From: Stenopsyche tienmushanensis
Taxonomy: Eukaryota; Arthropoda; Insecta; Trichoptera; Stenopsychidae
NCBI GenBank assembly: GCA_008973525.1
Contig: WACJ01000057.1
Location: 992,001-1,056,000, forward strand
Direction of reading: 5' to 3'
Length of the DNA stretch: 64,000 bases
Shown: positions 1 through 12,628 of the stretch, piece after piece
Numbering within the stretch: position 1 is the first letter of the stretch
Layout of the letters: every line of letters starts with the position of its first letter
Program-made: the position numbers and the translations under genes
Notes under the pieces: model-generated
Database searches by the model: none
The model's input: only the letters and a program-made list of their open reading frames with translations
What the model was told of the DNA's origin: nothing

Positions 1-190
1 TTTTTTTTTTGAGTTAAGGACTATAGTGACATCTTTACTAATTATGAATTATATCGTTGGAAAGAGAAAATCTACACAGAACAATATTAACTTTTTTTTT
101 ATGCGATTTTGGATATATTTTATATGACCGTTTCAAAGTTATGAGATTTTTAAAATCCATGAAACGCATCTTTACTTTACTTTCTGTGTA
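1..190 (+). mobile_element. GCG-M miniature element, truncated by window edge
   Basis: This stretch matches positions 6703-6950 closely: the same run of T, then GAGTTAAG, the phrase GTGACATCTTTACTAAT, and further on TTTCAAAGTTATG and a CATGAAACGCATCTTTACTTT-like tail. It lacks about 60 bp present in the 6.7 kb copy. It is a non-coding, AT-rich dispersed repeat cut by the left edge of the window. Confidence 0.7.
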
Positions 191-1002
191 AGGCTTTTTT
201 AAGGATGTTTGGAGTTCAACTATATTTTTGTCCGTAATATTCTTATCAGTCCCTTCTATAGCATCGAGATAGGGACCACTCTATAGAGACAAAATGCCAT
301 AGAAAGATAAACACCCATACAAAATGTATATCTGATTAGTTTGTTAACAAGCACAAGTGACGTGATGAGGCATTGAACATATTTTAAACGTTGCTTACAT
401 CAAAGACGCTGCAATCGAAGTGAACGCAATAGGAGAGTTGACTGTATTACCATGATTGCGATTTGCAGTAAATTTATTTTCATAGTCGACCGAAGTTCCT
501 ATAAACCTGACGAAAGGAATGTTATACAATTTTGCTTTGTTATAATATTACTAACTTGCTCGTACTTTAAAACGGACCCAATCTCCAGTCGGATATACGC
601 ATTATAAGAAGACATTGGGAACATTATTATAAACTGACTAATACCCGGCGTGCGTTGCAATGCCACACGCACTTAGTAGTAATTATTTGAAGAAACGCAG
701 TGCGTGATTTATTGCTTAAGGCTACGTGTAGCGCGGGCTGAAGGGCTAGGATCCAAAAGTATGCGTGCGCTCGCTCTCACCTCGAATACCGAGTATCTCT
801 CTATCTAATTACATCAAACGTTGTGGCGCTGATTCGGTCGCATGAGCCGCTATCTTTCTGTCGATTTTTTTCCTCGGTTAGGAACCGCCTGAGATGTCAC
901 TGGGTCGTTCAGGATAACTGAATGTCCCAGTTCCTCAAGGGCGCTTTAGAACTTCGCTCTTTAGGTTCAGACTTTCTCCGATTTCGGATTGTCCGTGCGG
1001 AG
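191..1002. other. No gene seen
   Basis: AT-rich sequence with a more GC-rich patch at about 640-900. I find no repeat shared with the rest of the window, no domain-bearing frame and no RNA gene. Confidence 0.5.
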
Positions 1003-1110
1003 ATCATGTTCTGTGGACATGTCCGGAGTATGGCGTCCGATAGCGAGGCGCTCATTCGAAGTGTCAGCGGTCTGAAAGGCGGACCAGTTGGACACACGAA
1101 CCTTGTTGCT
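1003..1110 (+). mobile_element. hAT-W-type internal fragment
   Basis: About 100 bp shared with 10018-10156 (opposite strand), 45670-45810 (opposite strand) and the interior of the hAT element at 28122-28611. The common core translates as a MASDxExLIR...GPVGHT phrase in all copies, and the nucleotide phrases CATTCG...GGTC...AAAGCGGACC recur. The short open frame that covers it (922-1299) extends past the shared part only by chance. No terminal repeats are visible at this copy. Confidence 0.6.
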
Positions 1111-3450
1111 ACTCCCTCATCTTTTAGGGCATTTAAGGCTTTTTGCTTGAGCTTTCTACAATCTCCATGTTCACGAAAGCTCCATCAGAGGCTAATTTAC
1201 ATTGGTCGCTCGCACCAAATGAGATCGCGAGCGAGACTATACTTCTCCACACCCATAAAACGTAAATATTTATTTATTTTATCTAGTCTTAGTTTATAAT
1301 ATATATGTATATATCTATGCTAGTTTTTTTTTGTTGTTGCTTTAATTTACAAAATCAATTTTACAACAAAATTAATTTGCCGGAATTTTTGACATTTGAT
1401 GACTTGAATGCATATTCTGGAACTTTAATAATATTGAATAGTTGCCCAAATCTTTTTCTGTAATTCTGCAATGACTTTAAACAAGTTTTTCACATCATAA
1501 TAGAATTATTCTTAGACTAGCCAACCCTTCTCTGGAAAGCTCATTGATATATTTATTTGATCCCTCTACATTGTATCCCGATTTGAACTCTAGTCAATTT
1601 AAAATACATAGTTGAACTCAATTAAAACATTGCATAGAACCATTATCAATCATAGCAGACCTCTGCCTAATTGAAATTCGATTTTTTCTAGTTAATTTAA
1701 ATTTATAAATAGGAGAACATAATAGATGTATCTCCACTGTTGCAAATTAGTAACCTTCAAAGGGCACGTTTAAAATGTTTCTAGGAGAGTAAAAAATTTG
1801 CTCTCATGGTCTGACGAGTTTTGTTGATCCTTTTCTTATGGCCCTGAGATTGATTCTATACATGTAGAATGGCATTGGGTCTCAAATTCAGGTTTCTACT
1901 GTGGATGAAGACTTCTTTCGTGATTTTAACCTTGATTCGTTTGAATCAGGTCTTTCGAGTTACGGTTAACTAGTTGAATATAAAATGAATATGCGATAGC
2001 ATTGTCATCTCGTAATACCCAACCTAAACACACGGATATTTGAAGCTTAGCAGTTGGGGTGTCATTGAAAGATCTTTTGCGATTGTTATTGGCGATGTTG
2101 AACCCGGCGAAGAACAGCATCACGTCGAAGATTTACTCTCGCAACATCTGATTATAATGGCGGATCGCTCCGACAGATAACCTTTGAGCGTTATAAAACG
2201 TTTGATAATGATAAATATTGCCCTCATGACTGTCGATCTGTCCGCCCGTTTATCGGAAATCGCTTACGAAAATGTTTGCAAGTTTTATCGATCGCTCTAA
2301 AAAGGGCCAGGCCGATTCTTTCGCTGCAAAGACATCCATCTTGTGACGCAACTTCGCCCATAAATAAAGACAATATTGTGATGGAACCAGTTATGCGAGC
2401 TTTTAGAAATTTTCTCACGTGACCGGTGGTAATAAAGCAACTAAATTACGGGTGATAAGTTACAGTCTGGATGCATTCTCCGCTACGGGAGGTGTGGTCC
2501 CTTTGGCGGATTCGAACCCGCTCTCCTCAGTAACTAGCACTGGGTGGTGTCAAAACGGCAGCTCAAGGTGGAACCGTTTATATAGTTATTATATCGTAAA
2601 TTGAATATGAAAATCGATTTGCATGAGGAATAAAACCGACGCTACTGACAATACATACATAATATGGATCAGCGATCCTCAAGTAATTTCATGCGTTATA
2701 TTTATTTTAAAAAAATATTCCAGCGTTCTGGCTCTCGAGCTTCCAATTCGTTGTTTTCGCCACTGCGACAGTCCCTGAATGTCGCCTTATTCGGCCACGG
2801 AGGCCACACCAGGAGCGGTCATTAGAAGCGCACGACACCCTTTCCGGACCCAAAAAAATGTTTTTTGTTCCCACCAGGTCCACAATAGAATTTCAGAATT
2901 TTAGGAGAAAGTATATTTTTTTTTTAAAATAAAAACTCGATTTGGGGTAAAAATTATTTTGTTTATCAAATATGCATACTGAAGGCCTTAATAACTAAAT
3001 AACTATAAATCTTTAATAATTTCCCAAAGTGTTTCCAAATTTTCCACTGGATTGGTAAAAAAATACACTATTGCATTTTAATTCAATAATACTAACGATG
3101 AAAAAATATGTCGAATGACATTCGACATGAGACCCACGCGGTAGAAATCGATGTCGAATGTGATTCGACATAGGACCGGAAAGGAGTAAAATCAAATGAT
3201 TGCAACCATATAGCCTTAACAAACACTGTACATTTGTACAACCACCCATATATTCTTGCCTCTATATACTCTGCCTGCCACCCATATATTCTTGTTGATG
3301 TTTTCGTTATCTGATTCATGCAAAAACTCTTTTGTAAAAGAAAAATATATCAGCTTTTATCTCGTACTCATAATTAAGATAATTCTTTCGTTGATTAATC
3401 TGAAAAAATATTACAATACGTACAATGTTTTGAAAATAAAGCTTCGTTTA
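1111..3450. other. No gene seen
   Basis: About 2.3 kb of AT-rich, apparently single-copy sequence. A tRNA B-box-like string occurs at 2508-2519 but no tRNA folds around it. A short imperfect duplication of TCGAATGTNATTCGACAT type lies at 3110-3175. No domain-bearing reading frame. Confidence 0.5.
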
Positions 3451-3870
3451 CAGTGTCCTAATTGGCGAGCTTAGGCGACGTCTAGGGGCAGTAACTATCT
3501 AATCTATGTATATACATACATAGAGTACATATATGTTTTTCAAATTGTTATATTAACCTTTCCTTACCGGTGATGTATTTACTACACATCGACTCTAATA
3601 ATGAGAATATCGACATGAAATATAATAGATACGGGGCTCAGAATTTTTGTATTCCTCCGTAATATAATTACGAATCATATCAAAGTATTATAGTATATAA
3701 GTATTAATCTGCAGCGACGGAAATAAATAATTTGTCGGGAAATCGGGATTTTTACGAGTTTTAATCTGTGCCTTAGCAGAAAGGAATTTTATCAGTCACA
3801 TTGATGGTGTTATAAGAAAATGGGGGCTCATGCGGTCATCAACTCGAACAAGCATTTAAATATCTGATTA
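3451..3870 (+). mobile_element. hAT-X element copy 1
   Basis: Starts with CAGTGTCCTAATTGGCGAGC, matching the terminus of the inverted copy ending at 25137 (CAGTGGCGTAACTA form). It contains the family landmarks ACCGGTGATGTATTTACTAC, GCGACGGAAATAAATAATTT and GCAGAAAGGAATTTTATCAG. It ends at AAGCATTTAAATATCTGAT, where copy 2 continues into hAT dimerisation-domain sequence that is absent here. Non-coding relic. Confidence 0.7.
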
Positions 3871-3916
3871 GTTATTGGGTAGCTATTTCTATATCTGAAC
3901 TAAAAAAAAAATTACT

Positions 3917-3997
3917 CAGGGCTTTGAACCGGAACTGAACTGAAAATCTATAACCGATAAAACCGTTATTTTTGCCGGAACGAAAACCGATACAGAA
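3917..3997 (+). mobile_element. hAT-Y terminal fragment
   Basis: CAGGGCTTTGAACCGGAACT followed by alternating AACCGATAAAACCGTTA-type sequence. It is the inverse of the terminus at 10886-11056, which ends GGTTCGAAACCCTG. The CAGGG start and G/C-poor inner terminal region fit hAT-superfamily ends. No partner end with a matching 8 bp duplication was found, so this is a lone terminus. Confidence 0.55.
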
Positions 3998-5419
3998 CAA
4001 ATATAAATGTTTGGAGCTGGACCGCATCCGCCTTAGTGGATATCACGCCCTCTGATTGTTATTAGTAAATAAGCAATGACAAACAATTGAGTTTAGCGAT
4101 TGTTTATTTGCATATTTTATGTTAAATTGAGTATTGAAGGTCTTAATTAAAGATGTTTATCTAAGTCTTGATTCAAACTAAAGAAAACATATCATGTTAA
4201 TAAAGTTGTTCAATCTTTTTGATGTTTGCTCACAGATATTCGATTCGATGGCTCTCAAAATTTTCCCATGTTTTTTATTTAAGTGTTTTGCTAACGGTGC
4301 CAGTGTTTATAGCGGATTTTATTGGTTTAATGTTTTTCTTGGAAGGCTTTGACACTTGAGTTATTTCTTTTCGCCCGTAGGAGACTCTCGAGAAAAGTTG
4401 CTAAAGGCACGTCCGAGCCGAAGATATAAGTGCTTGTAATAAATATTGAATTCTTCTCGAAATTTCAAAGCAAATCTTGAAAAATCAACACTCAGTAGGA
4501 TCATGTCAATATCTTTCGGGCTGACTAAATGCTTCTGTGTGAGTTGCCTGGTCAGATTTCGTGCTCACGGCGAATGTACACTACGTAGTAAATATTCTCT
4601 GACCCTTATAAACATTTTGTACGTATCTCACAATATCCGCTTTGTGATCTTGCTGAATAAACACTGCGGAATAAAAAGTAGTAAATACGAGCCGGAAAAA
4701 AAGAGAGCCGAAGGAAGAACCAGTTCTGCGCCCGGGGAGAAATGGACCGCGCCAAAGCTAAACGTATTATCCCGATGCCCATTGAATCGGAGCAAAGTGT
4801 TACAAATCAAGAAGCTGCATGAAAGAAAACTGGAAATGATATCTTAATATTTCAACTTTTGCGCATAAAGGGCGGTCGTTTAAGAGCGAGCACAGATCAG
4901 ACGTCCAAAGTATGATGGATGGGTATCTCTAGCCCATTGTCTCCATTATTTAAAATGCTCACTCCGGAGCGAAAGAATGGCATTATGCGGAGTTCAACCG
5001 CAGTTATGATAGCATCTCCTCATTGTAGGAAACCCTTTCATGCGTGATCAAAAGATATGTGAGGAGGAGAGGACTTTCGTACCGCACGATTTGCATTGCC
5101 TGCAATAAAAAATGTCCGAGCTCTTCGGATGTAATCGCACGTCGATCAAACGGCGTAAATAATATTAGAAAGCGATTTCGTAACATCTCTCTCAAGAGCC
5201 GATCGTAAATCTTCCGATCGAGTGCCCTCCGACGAATACACGCCGATTGAATTACTTTTATGCTGAAAATTTGAATAACCCTTTGCACAATGCCGGACGG
5301 GGCCATAAAATGCATCCAACTGTCGAACACTATCGCGTTGTAACTACGAATCGAACGTTTATGGGATAGCGTAAACATCTGAAGATAAATAAATCTCGTA
5401 CAACAGTAAAAGGTACAAA
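3998..5419. other. No gene seen
   Basis: Mostly single-copy sequence. Frames at 4446-4847 (133 codons) and 5004-5378 (124 codons, minus) are open but show no motif, no splice context and no skewed composition, so I do not call them genes. Confidence 0.45.
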
Positions 5420-5806
5420 TTCATCCGAATATCGCATATATGCGTTCGGACTCAAATTATTCAAATAAAGCATTCTCGCACATTGAGTGCGGAGATTAGT
5501 AAATCGGAGACAGAGACAGATGTCTTGCGTCTCATCATACACTCGTACATTGATGGCAAGATCGTGCTGTACATTTAAATATCGTTGATGGTCTTCTTAT
5601 TCACCAAATGCATTATTTTGTTACTAAAACTGAAGACACACATATGTATTGTTTATGTTTACACGAAGAAGTGAAGGCTAATTTATTGATTTACAAGCTT
5701 CACTCACGCTGCGCGGTCCTGTGAGAAAAATGGTTTTTTGTAGACATATGAATATAACATCCATGTTTAACTCGATTTAAAATTAACTCACTAATCAAAG
5801 AATTAA
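5420..5806 (+). mobile_element. PB-M element (piggyBac-like miniature) copy 1
   Basis: Near-complete copy of the PB-M family: a CGCATATATGCG start region, GCATTCTCGCACATTGAGTG, TTTTGTTACTAAAACTGAAG, then TTCACTCACGCTGCGCGGTC, ending CACTAATCAAAG and TTAA at 5803-5806. Better-preserved ends elsewhere read TTAACCC(G/T)TTGATNAG in inverted orientation, matching the TTAA target and CCC-type ends of piggyBac elements. No coding capacity. Confidence 0.65.
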
Positions 5807-6059
5807 TATAATCCATCATTTCATCCCGTCTACCTGTCTATACCAGCGTAGACGAGTTCTTTCGACGGGTCTACTGCCACTCGGTCCCGAATCTATTATG
5901 GCAGCGATCGGCTTTTTTTTATTGAAATCGCAAACTTATTAAATGCTTCAAAAATCTCTGAGCTGGTTGTTCTACCCTGCAAATTAAGGATAAAAAGTGA
6001 TTCTTCGTGTAACTGTTTTTAATTCTCAACCCTGGCAAAACCGCTGTAATAAGGCTACA

Positions 6060-6215
6060 TGACCTGCCCAATGCAAAGTCACAAGGGGTGGAATGGAATC
6101 CGCTAAAAAAAAATTCAAGAGGGGGTCCGCGAAAAAAAATTGCTAAAGAGGGGGTCCGCGAAGGATATTGCTCAAAAGGGGATCTACAGACTACATTAGT
6201 TTAAGAACCGCTTAT
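6060..6215 (+). mobile_element. hAT-like terminus with short internal tandem repeat
   Basis: Contains about three imperfect copies of a 25-30 bp unit of the form GAGGGGGTCCGCGAAAAAAA, then AAAGGGGATCTAC and TTTAAGAACCGCT. A related piece lies at 46930-47030. The arrangement resembles ends of some hAT elements that read ...GCGGACCCC... next to a GGTTCTCAAC-type terminus, here inverted and decayed. No target duplication could be identified. Confidence 0.4.
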
Positions 6216-6317
6216 CTAGACTTATTAGGGATGAATGTAGTCCGGATAATAAAAATCTGGATAATTGAAAATAATCATAATTAACAGGGAAAAACAAGGG
6301 AAATATGCATAATTTTT

Positions 6318-7025
6318 ATTTGTCTAAATTTATTTGTCGAATCTCTTTTTTTGTGCGATTTCGAAGTTATGCGGTTTTTTTAAAGCGGTTTTTTTTTATT
6401 TCATTAAGAATAGATATTTTGGATAAAATAGGAAATAAATCATCAACATATTTGAAAAAACATATAATTTGGGACTGTTACATTCTACAGAGGAATTTCC
6501 AAAATTTTAGTGACGTGCCAACTTTACCCTGTCCCACTATAATGAAGTCTTTTAACGCGTTTTTCTCGAAACTACTTTTTTCAGCGCGGTTGACATCACA
6601 TCTCAAGTTCTAATTAATCAACTTACTTCAAACTGGGTACGAAGGCAAAAAGGCAAAAAAATGACTTGACTGAATATTTTTTAAACAGTCGCCATTTTCT
6701 ATTTTTTTTTTTTGAGTTAAGAACTATAGTGACATCTTTACTAATCATGAATTATATTGTTGGAAAAAAAAATCTACACAGAACAATGATGACATTGTCA
6801 CTGGGTATAGTATTTTTTCCAAAGAAGAGAGCGATTTTCAGTCGCATCGAAAACTTTTTTTTGTGCGATTTTGGGTATATTTTATATAGCTGTTTCAAAG
6901 TTATGCGCTTTTTAAAACCCATGGAACGCATCTTTACTTTTTCTATGTAAATCATAGTTTTTTTGTGCGATTTCTTTTTTGCGAATTTCTGCGGAACACA
7001 TCTACCGCACAAAAAAAAATTAAGT
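6318..7025 (+). mobile_element. GCG-M element, long copy
   Basis: About 700 bp with several TTTTTTGTGCGA blocks, GAAGTTATGCGGTTTTTT, CTGTTTCAAAGTTATGCG and an end reading ACCGCACAAAAAAAA, roughly inverted to the GTGCGA start. Related copies lie at 1-190, 21872-22350, 27218-27480, 32927-33050, 39270-39990 and 61844-62330. The short frames inside are low-complexity products of T runs. Confidence 0.65.
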
Positions 7026-8779
7026 GTAAAATAAATTATTTTTTATTAAAAAAAAAACAATTATTGATTATGGTTTTAAGCCAGCTCTTCTTTTAGAAGC
7101 TGTCAAATCGCGAATTGTCTTATGATATATACATTGTCCTGAATTACATTATTCTTGGTTCAAGCCATTTCTTGGTGACATCTAAACACCTGAAAAGCTT
7201 CAGAATGTCTAGGATCCAATATCTCCCCTCTCACAAATCTTTTCTTCGTTTTCTTGATCTTGTTCTTCTGAGGCAGATATTTCTTGAATTATTTCTTGAT
7301 AATTCAATATTTGAAATACAGGATCATTTGGATCGCAATTTAACCACTCGGTTACATCTTCTACATTATATAAAAATTTGTGCTATTGCTTCCGTCTCCT
7401 ACCGCATTACTGGAACTTACTAATGGTCTTATTAAAATTCTGTTTCTTGATTACTTTCGTCTGCTAGCAATAATCGTCGAAGCAGTTTTAAAAGCATCTG
7501 GGATACTTTGGTTTTCCAAAAACAAGCAATTGCAGTTTATGTCTATCTGCTGCGTTTGCCCACAGCATTATAGTGACAAATTCTTTACTAGTTTTGTACC
7601 GTAAGTGAATTATTTTCACGTCTTGATGTTAAAGACTTGTTAGATAGGCTTTGGAAAATAGTTTAAAAACGAATCCACGGTATTTCATAAGATCGCCGAT
7701 ACCGATTTAGATAAGGCTAATATGCGTGCAGAAACCTTCTGCTTAAATTATGAAATTTCCAAAAACACAAGCGATAATAAAACCAAAAAGACTAGTAACT
7801 GGTCAATTAGGGATTTCCGCGAAGACTTAGATAGAAATTAGCATAGGATTAAATTGATAACGCCTTTAGAAATATCAAAAATTATCATAAACACAGGGCA
7901 TTTCTCAGCCACTTCGAAATCAGCGAAGGTCGAAACCGAATAAAGATATCAGCGATCCGATAAATTATGGAATATAATTTAATAACATTACATATATTCT
8001 CATTATAAAAATCTTGACTTAACTATGATACGCAGTAGTTAAAATTCATAAACCTAAATAGTCTCATAATTTATAGAAAGTATGATAAAAAAGTAGCCGC
8101 TTCAAAAATACGCCTCTAAGGCGAACGCGCGCTCCTCCCTCATCTACGATATGATCGTTATTAAACCTACATGACAAAAAATGTTAGATTTCGTTCTTTT
8201 GAATGAGTATCACACTATTCTTTTCGGAATAACTGTCGCTTTAGGGCGCGCATTTAAAATAAGGAAGTTTCCCTGCCGCATCCTATTACATAACTTCATA
8301 AGAACTATTCTTAAAAATAGAATTAATGATAGCCGAAGTGCAAATATTGACAAATCTGTATTTGCTCGATATATTACGGACATAATCGAAATGCATCATT
8401 GTATATCTGCCTTATTTGCTTTCCAAGAATTGCATAATACGCTCTTATTCTATTGGTCGATGCGTTCAATTGTACAAATTCGCAAATTTGTTATAATCGC
8501 CAGAAATACTGCATTTCAGCAGTATACATACAAATTATGCTTTTTACGTCATTCGGATGTAATGTAAAATACATTTACGTCATGCAGATGCAGAGGAAGA
8601 ATGCATAACGTTCATCCGAAATACCAATATCAAATAGTCATTATTCAAATCTATGCTATAATCTCACGTTTATAATGTATTCCAATATTCCAATTAGATT
8701 CAATAAAATAAACTTAATTATAATTGAACCTCATCTAAGTGGTTAATAAAAAGCCTCAGATTAATCAAAAAGTCTACAA
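7026..8779. other. No gene seen
   Basis: Single-copy AT-rich sequence. The longest frame (8181-8567, 128 codons) has no recognisable motif and the surrounding composition does not change, so no gene is called. Confidence 0.45.
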
Positions 8780-8990
8780 TAGGGACTGTTTTATATGTCA
8801 GGGGATTGTGTATTTAAATGAAAAAATACGATTTTAGAAACAAAATTAACTTTAAGAACTACATGACTAAACTATAAAGTAACAAAAACTTGTATTTTAT
8901 AAATAATTCGATTGATTCCTAAAGTTACTATTTAATCCATTTAATTTAAAGCAATTATTTTATATAGCTTTGATGAGACACCAGAGAACT
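8780..8990 (+). repeat. DR-el repeat copy 1
   Basis: Begins AGGGACTGTTTTATATGTCA and ends near CACCAGAGAACTG. Shares this layout and the internal phrase GTATTTAAATGAAAAA with 31703-31928 and, inverted, with 37074-37256 and 41855-42027. Family unknown. Confidence 0.55.
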
Positions 8991-9623
8991 GTTTTTGAGT
9001 CTATTAAGATTAGGCAATCATATTTTTAAGTGGACTATAAAATATATAATAATTTATACTTTTTCATACAATATTGTCCTAAGATGACATCAATAAGGCG
9101 ATATCGAGATAAATCATGCATATTGTTTCAAGCAATATATTCCTAACAAAAAAAGTCATTCCTAACTTTGATACAAACGTACTATATACTAAATTTTAAG
9201 TATGCCATACTACAATAATAACATCAAAAGTACATATTTGCTTATTACCCACAATTGTGATAATAGAGAAAATTTTAGCAGTTTAATAGCTTGAATATGT
9301 GGGATAAAGCATCCGTTACATATTAGGATAATTGTTTTTTATTGAAGCCCTTTTTTTGACTTATAAACCTGTAAATTTGTAAGGACAATACCGTGAGTGA
9401 ATTGACCCCTAAAAAATTGTATGAAGCTATTGAGCATTTAAAATGGGAATAACCGCCATTGAGTGGATTGACCCTTATTTTGAAACAGGTTTTAATATCA
9501 TCGCAACTCTTCATATGATGGCTTTGCGAGATTTACATAAGTCTTAAGGGATGGGAGGCTAAAATGTATCGGTCAAACATTTGAAATTCCTAAACAATCT
9601 ATTCGCCATAATCAAAATTAATA
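8991..9623. other. No gene seen
   Basis: AT-rich single-copy sequence with no shared repeat or coding signal. Confidence 0.4.
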
Positions 9624-9725
9624 CAGTAGACCCCCGGTAATCCGACAAATTTTTTGCAAGGCAGTATCGGATTTGTCGGGCTATAGAGTACTGCCCCGAC
9701 CCCTTGTAGTCCGGAACATTTTGGA
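9624..9725 (+). mobile_element. Pogo/Tigger-like terminus
   Basis: CAGTAGACCCCCGGTAATCC preceded by TA. The CAGTAGACC...AATCCG start and TA duplication are the known end signature of pogo/Tigger elements. A second inner block with TTGTCGGGCTAT and CCTTGTAGTCCGGAA follows. I did not find the opposite end; a weak candidate (AATCCGGATAATTGGG) lies at about 15884. Confidence 0.4.
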
Positions 9726-10017
9726 AAGGAATACTTGTAAACCGAAACATCATGAGATACATATAGATAATACAAAATTTCATATTTTAGAATTACCATC
9801 ATAAACACAATGACCATAGCAGTTATAAAAATTAAAACTATGTATTATCGTCATCAAACGTATAATATGACGATTTTTGAAGCGTTTCAATTATCCTTTG
9901 CTAGCTACAAAGTCTTCTTCTTTGTTATCTTCTTGTAAAACGACATTATTTTAATGGCCAATATGTGTTCAGAAATAGTTGTATGACTGTTACCTTCCTG
10001 AAGAAACTACATATAAG

Positions 10018-10156
10018 GTGTGTATGTCCAACCGGTCCGCTTTTCGAACCGCTGATATGACGAATGAGCGCCTCACGATTGGACGCCATATCTGAACATG
10101 TCTACAGAACAATTACGAACTCTCATTAAAAAACGAAGTTTTCCGAAGAAGACTGA
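10018..10156 (-). mobile_element. hAT-W-type internal fragment
   Basis: Minus-strand copy of the sequence at 1003-1110 and 45670-45810: TGTCCAACCGGTCCGCTTTT, GCTGATATGACGAATGAGCG, and an end at GAAGAAGACTGATC that matches the 45.8 kb copy. No terminal repeats. Confidence 0.6.
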
Positions 10157-10279
10157 TCGGGTGGGTTGTTTTAATTTTACAATCGATCGAAAAATATTGA
10201 TGTCTTTATGTTGTTGCCGGCTGGGTTTGCCCAATTTTTAAGTGATAACTAAGAAAAGAGGAATTAGTATTTTATTATA

Positions 10280-10443
10280 AACACGGACAGAGTCAATCGG
10301 AATTGATTAATGTAAAGTAGAATGATCAAGTAAAATAAAAACAATGTACAACTCTCGACTGGGTCAGTATTCTGCGTTTTGCGCCCCAAGCCCACTTGCG
10401 CCCACGGCGAGCGCCTGCTTTGCCACCCTCTTGTTACGGCCCT
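10280..10443 (-). mobile_element. hAT-Z terminal fragment
   Basis: In inverse orientation this matches the left end of the complete element at 35185: GTGGCAAAGCAGGCGC, then GGGCTTGGGGCGCAAAACGC and a GTTTTTATTTTACTT tract. The outermost base pairs read TAGGGCCGTAAC instead of CAGGGCCGTAAC. The other end is missing. Confidence 0.65.
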
Positions 10444-10885
10444 ACCCATAATCAAATGTGGAGACGTTGTTGAAACTTTTAAATGTCTTTGCGGTTATTT
10501 TTTGTATCATAAATTGTATTGGCTTGATGTTTATTGACTGGAGTTTTAGCTTGAAGTACATAACACTAGGAAACAAATTGAAATCTGGGAATCCCTATCT
10601 GGGCACATAGTAAATATATAGGAAAAGATATCCTAAACAAAATACATAATAATGGCTTAAGATTGCAAGGCAGAAAATCAGGGTAAACCTGAACCGAGAC
10701 GATCTCCCAAATTTATTGGTGATTTGAATCCGAACCATTAATAGTAAGCATCTAGTATGTATACCATTTTATCAACACATGGTGGATTCAGACATGCGGC
10801 GAAGGATAATGTCAACAATCGATACTTCTCTGTACATGTCCATGCCTTCCTAATTAAACCTCAAGGCTTGTTTTAACAGGACAAT

Positions 10886-11056
10886 GATTGTAGTATTATT
10901 AGATGAGTACAATTAAATAAATTCTGCATAAGAATGGTGAAGGTAAGTAACAAAAATTAACCGATAAAACCGATATTTCTGAATCGGTTCAATTCCGATA
11001 AAAATAACGGTTTTATCGGTTACTAAATTTCGGTTCAGTTCCGGTTCGAAACCCTG
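10886..11056 (+). mobile_element. hAT-Y 3' terminal region
   Basis: Shares TAGTATTATTAGATGAGTAC and CAATTAAATAAATTCTGCAT with 18201-18366 and ends in GGTTCGAAACCCTG, the inverse of the terminus at 3917. Internal AACCGATAAAACCG runs pair with CGGTTTTATCGGTT, so this end can fold back on itself. Confidence 0.55.
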
Positions 11057-12628
11057 ACTAATTGTAACACATAGAGAACATGGATGTAAATCAAAGATTG
11101 TTGATATGCCAAACAGAATTATATTTAAATTATACGAACATCTCCCCTAAGTTTTTTTTTTAATATGTCATCTCCTTTTCAGTTATAATACAACAAAGGA
11201 CAGATCTTCTATTGATGCATATTCAAAGGAAAATTGATGCAAACATCGCCTTTGATCATTTAAATCAATACGTCAAGGGGTGTTTTTGTATAAGAATATG
11301 TATGTTGTTAACCCCTAAAGGAGTACTATCGGAGGGCCTGCGATCCCCCTCCATTTATTCAGAAAGAGCACTCTTATACATTGAACTCACAGACAGACAG
11401 AGAGAGAACGTAGCGCAATTCGGGAGACAGAGACGGAGAGCTTCCCCGCATACATCGCACGATTGTATAAATCGTTAACCCAAATTTATCTACTAATAAT
11501 TATTTCAATTTCAAGTATGTTATTTGTTTACACAAATAAATGACGTGTTCTTGTATGCTATCGACAGTGTTTATTTAAAATTGACTTTGCCTCGAATTGA
11601 AGATTGTCTTACGTAAAGCGATTATGGCATCAACGGCTTTATCGATTTTAAATTTGCTCACTCCTCAAAAGGTTAATAAGATATTCAATATCCAAATTTT
11701 AAATAATTTTTGATGATAGGTCATATATCAAGAATTGATTTTATTTGATTACTATACTTTAATTAAGCCTGATTATAATATCCCAGCATGGCAATTGAAT
11801 AAGTTCACGCTTAACCCCTGTCGGGACACTGAACCTCGGCATGCGAAGTGTTAAATCGAATTACGTTTTAGGCGACAGCGTAAAATCTGTAATGCTCGGA
11901 TAATTTGGAATAATTCTAGATATGATTTTAATTGGCACATTGTGCACATATGATGAGGGGTTGGGGGACGGTGCATGCCCCACCGCTGGCAGTATTAATG
12001 TATCACGCATCGCATTAGAATAATCCACAATTATTGAGTCAAAGTCGGTACGAATCCGAGTCGTCTTCCCTCCTTGGGCCACGACTGCCGTTGGGATTGT
12101 TGTGGAAGGGTATCATTTATTGTAAATTGGGCCAATTTGCGTCAGAAATATGCCTCGAATTCCGTCCGTAATTCGATTCGGTTTGTGCCCAGAACCTGTG
12201 GTGACTCATCATTTATGCGAACGGCAAGATTGGGCCCACCAAATTACACATCGATTATCTTACAAAGGAAATTACACAGGGACGTGTTTAATTCCGAAAC
12301 GGCACTGATTTCTTTATCGGCGCATGCAGATTAACCCTCACCCCCTGCATCGTTGAAAATGTTTCACAAATAATCCCAACTCATGCAAATAATAACGTGT
12401 CTGTGACTATGAAGGAATTTAGCTGATGGAGAATGCACGTATTGCTCGTAGTAATTTAAAAATATAGAATTCATCGACCACGAAAAAGCCTTCCACTCAG
12501 TACATTGTGTGTGGCTAGTTAATGATCGTTTTTCAATTCATGAAAAGTTAGGATCCAAAAGCAAGGGCGCTTTCAACTCGAAAAACACCGCATTACGCGC
12601 GCATTCTTTTTTTCGTTCCGCTTTACTT
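11057..12628. other. No gene seen
   Basis: Mostly single-copy sequence, slightly less AT-rich between 11800 and 12360. No domain-bearing frame or RNA gene recognised. Confidence 0.4.

Noticed and set aside
922..1299. 125-codon frame that might be a gene
   Set aside because: Its middle is a hAT-W repeat fragment and its flanks do not extend in the other copies.
2500..2545. tRNA-like B box (GGTTCGAATCC in inverse) suggesting a tRNA on the minus strand
   Set aside because: The T arm pairs only four bases with an eight-base loop, and no matching acceptor stem, D arm or A box is found at the right distance.
4446..4847. 133-codon open frame on the plus strand
   Set aside because: No motif, no promoter or splice context, and overlapping frames on the other strand; looks like chance.
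3917..11056. A full-length 7.1 kb hAT-Y element between the two inverted ends
   Set aside because: The 8 bp flanks (AAATTACT and ACTAATTG) do not match, no transposase lies between, and other elements are interspersed; these are separate fragments.
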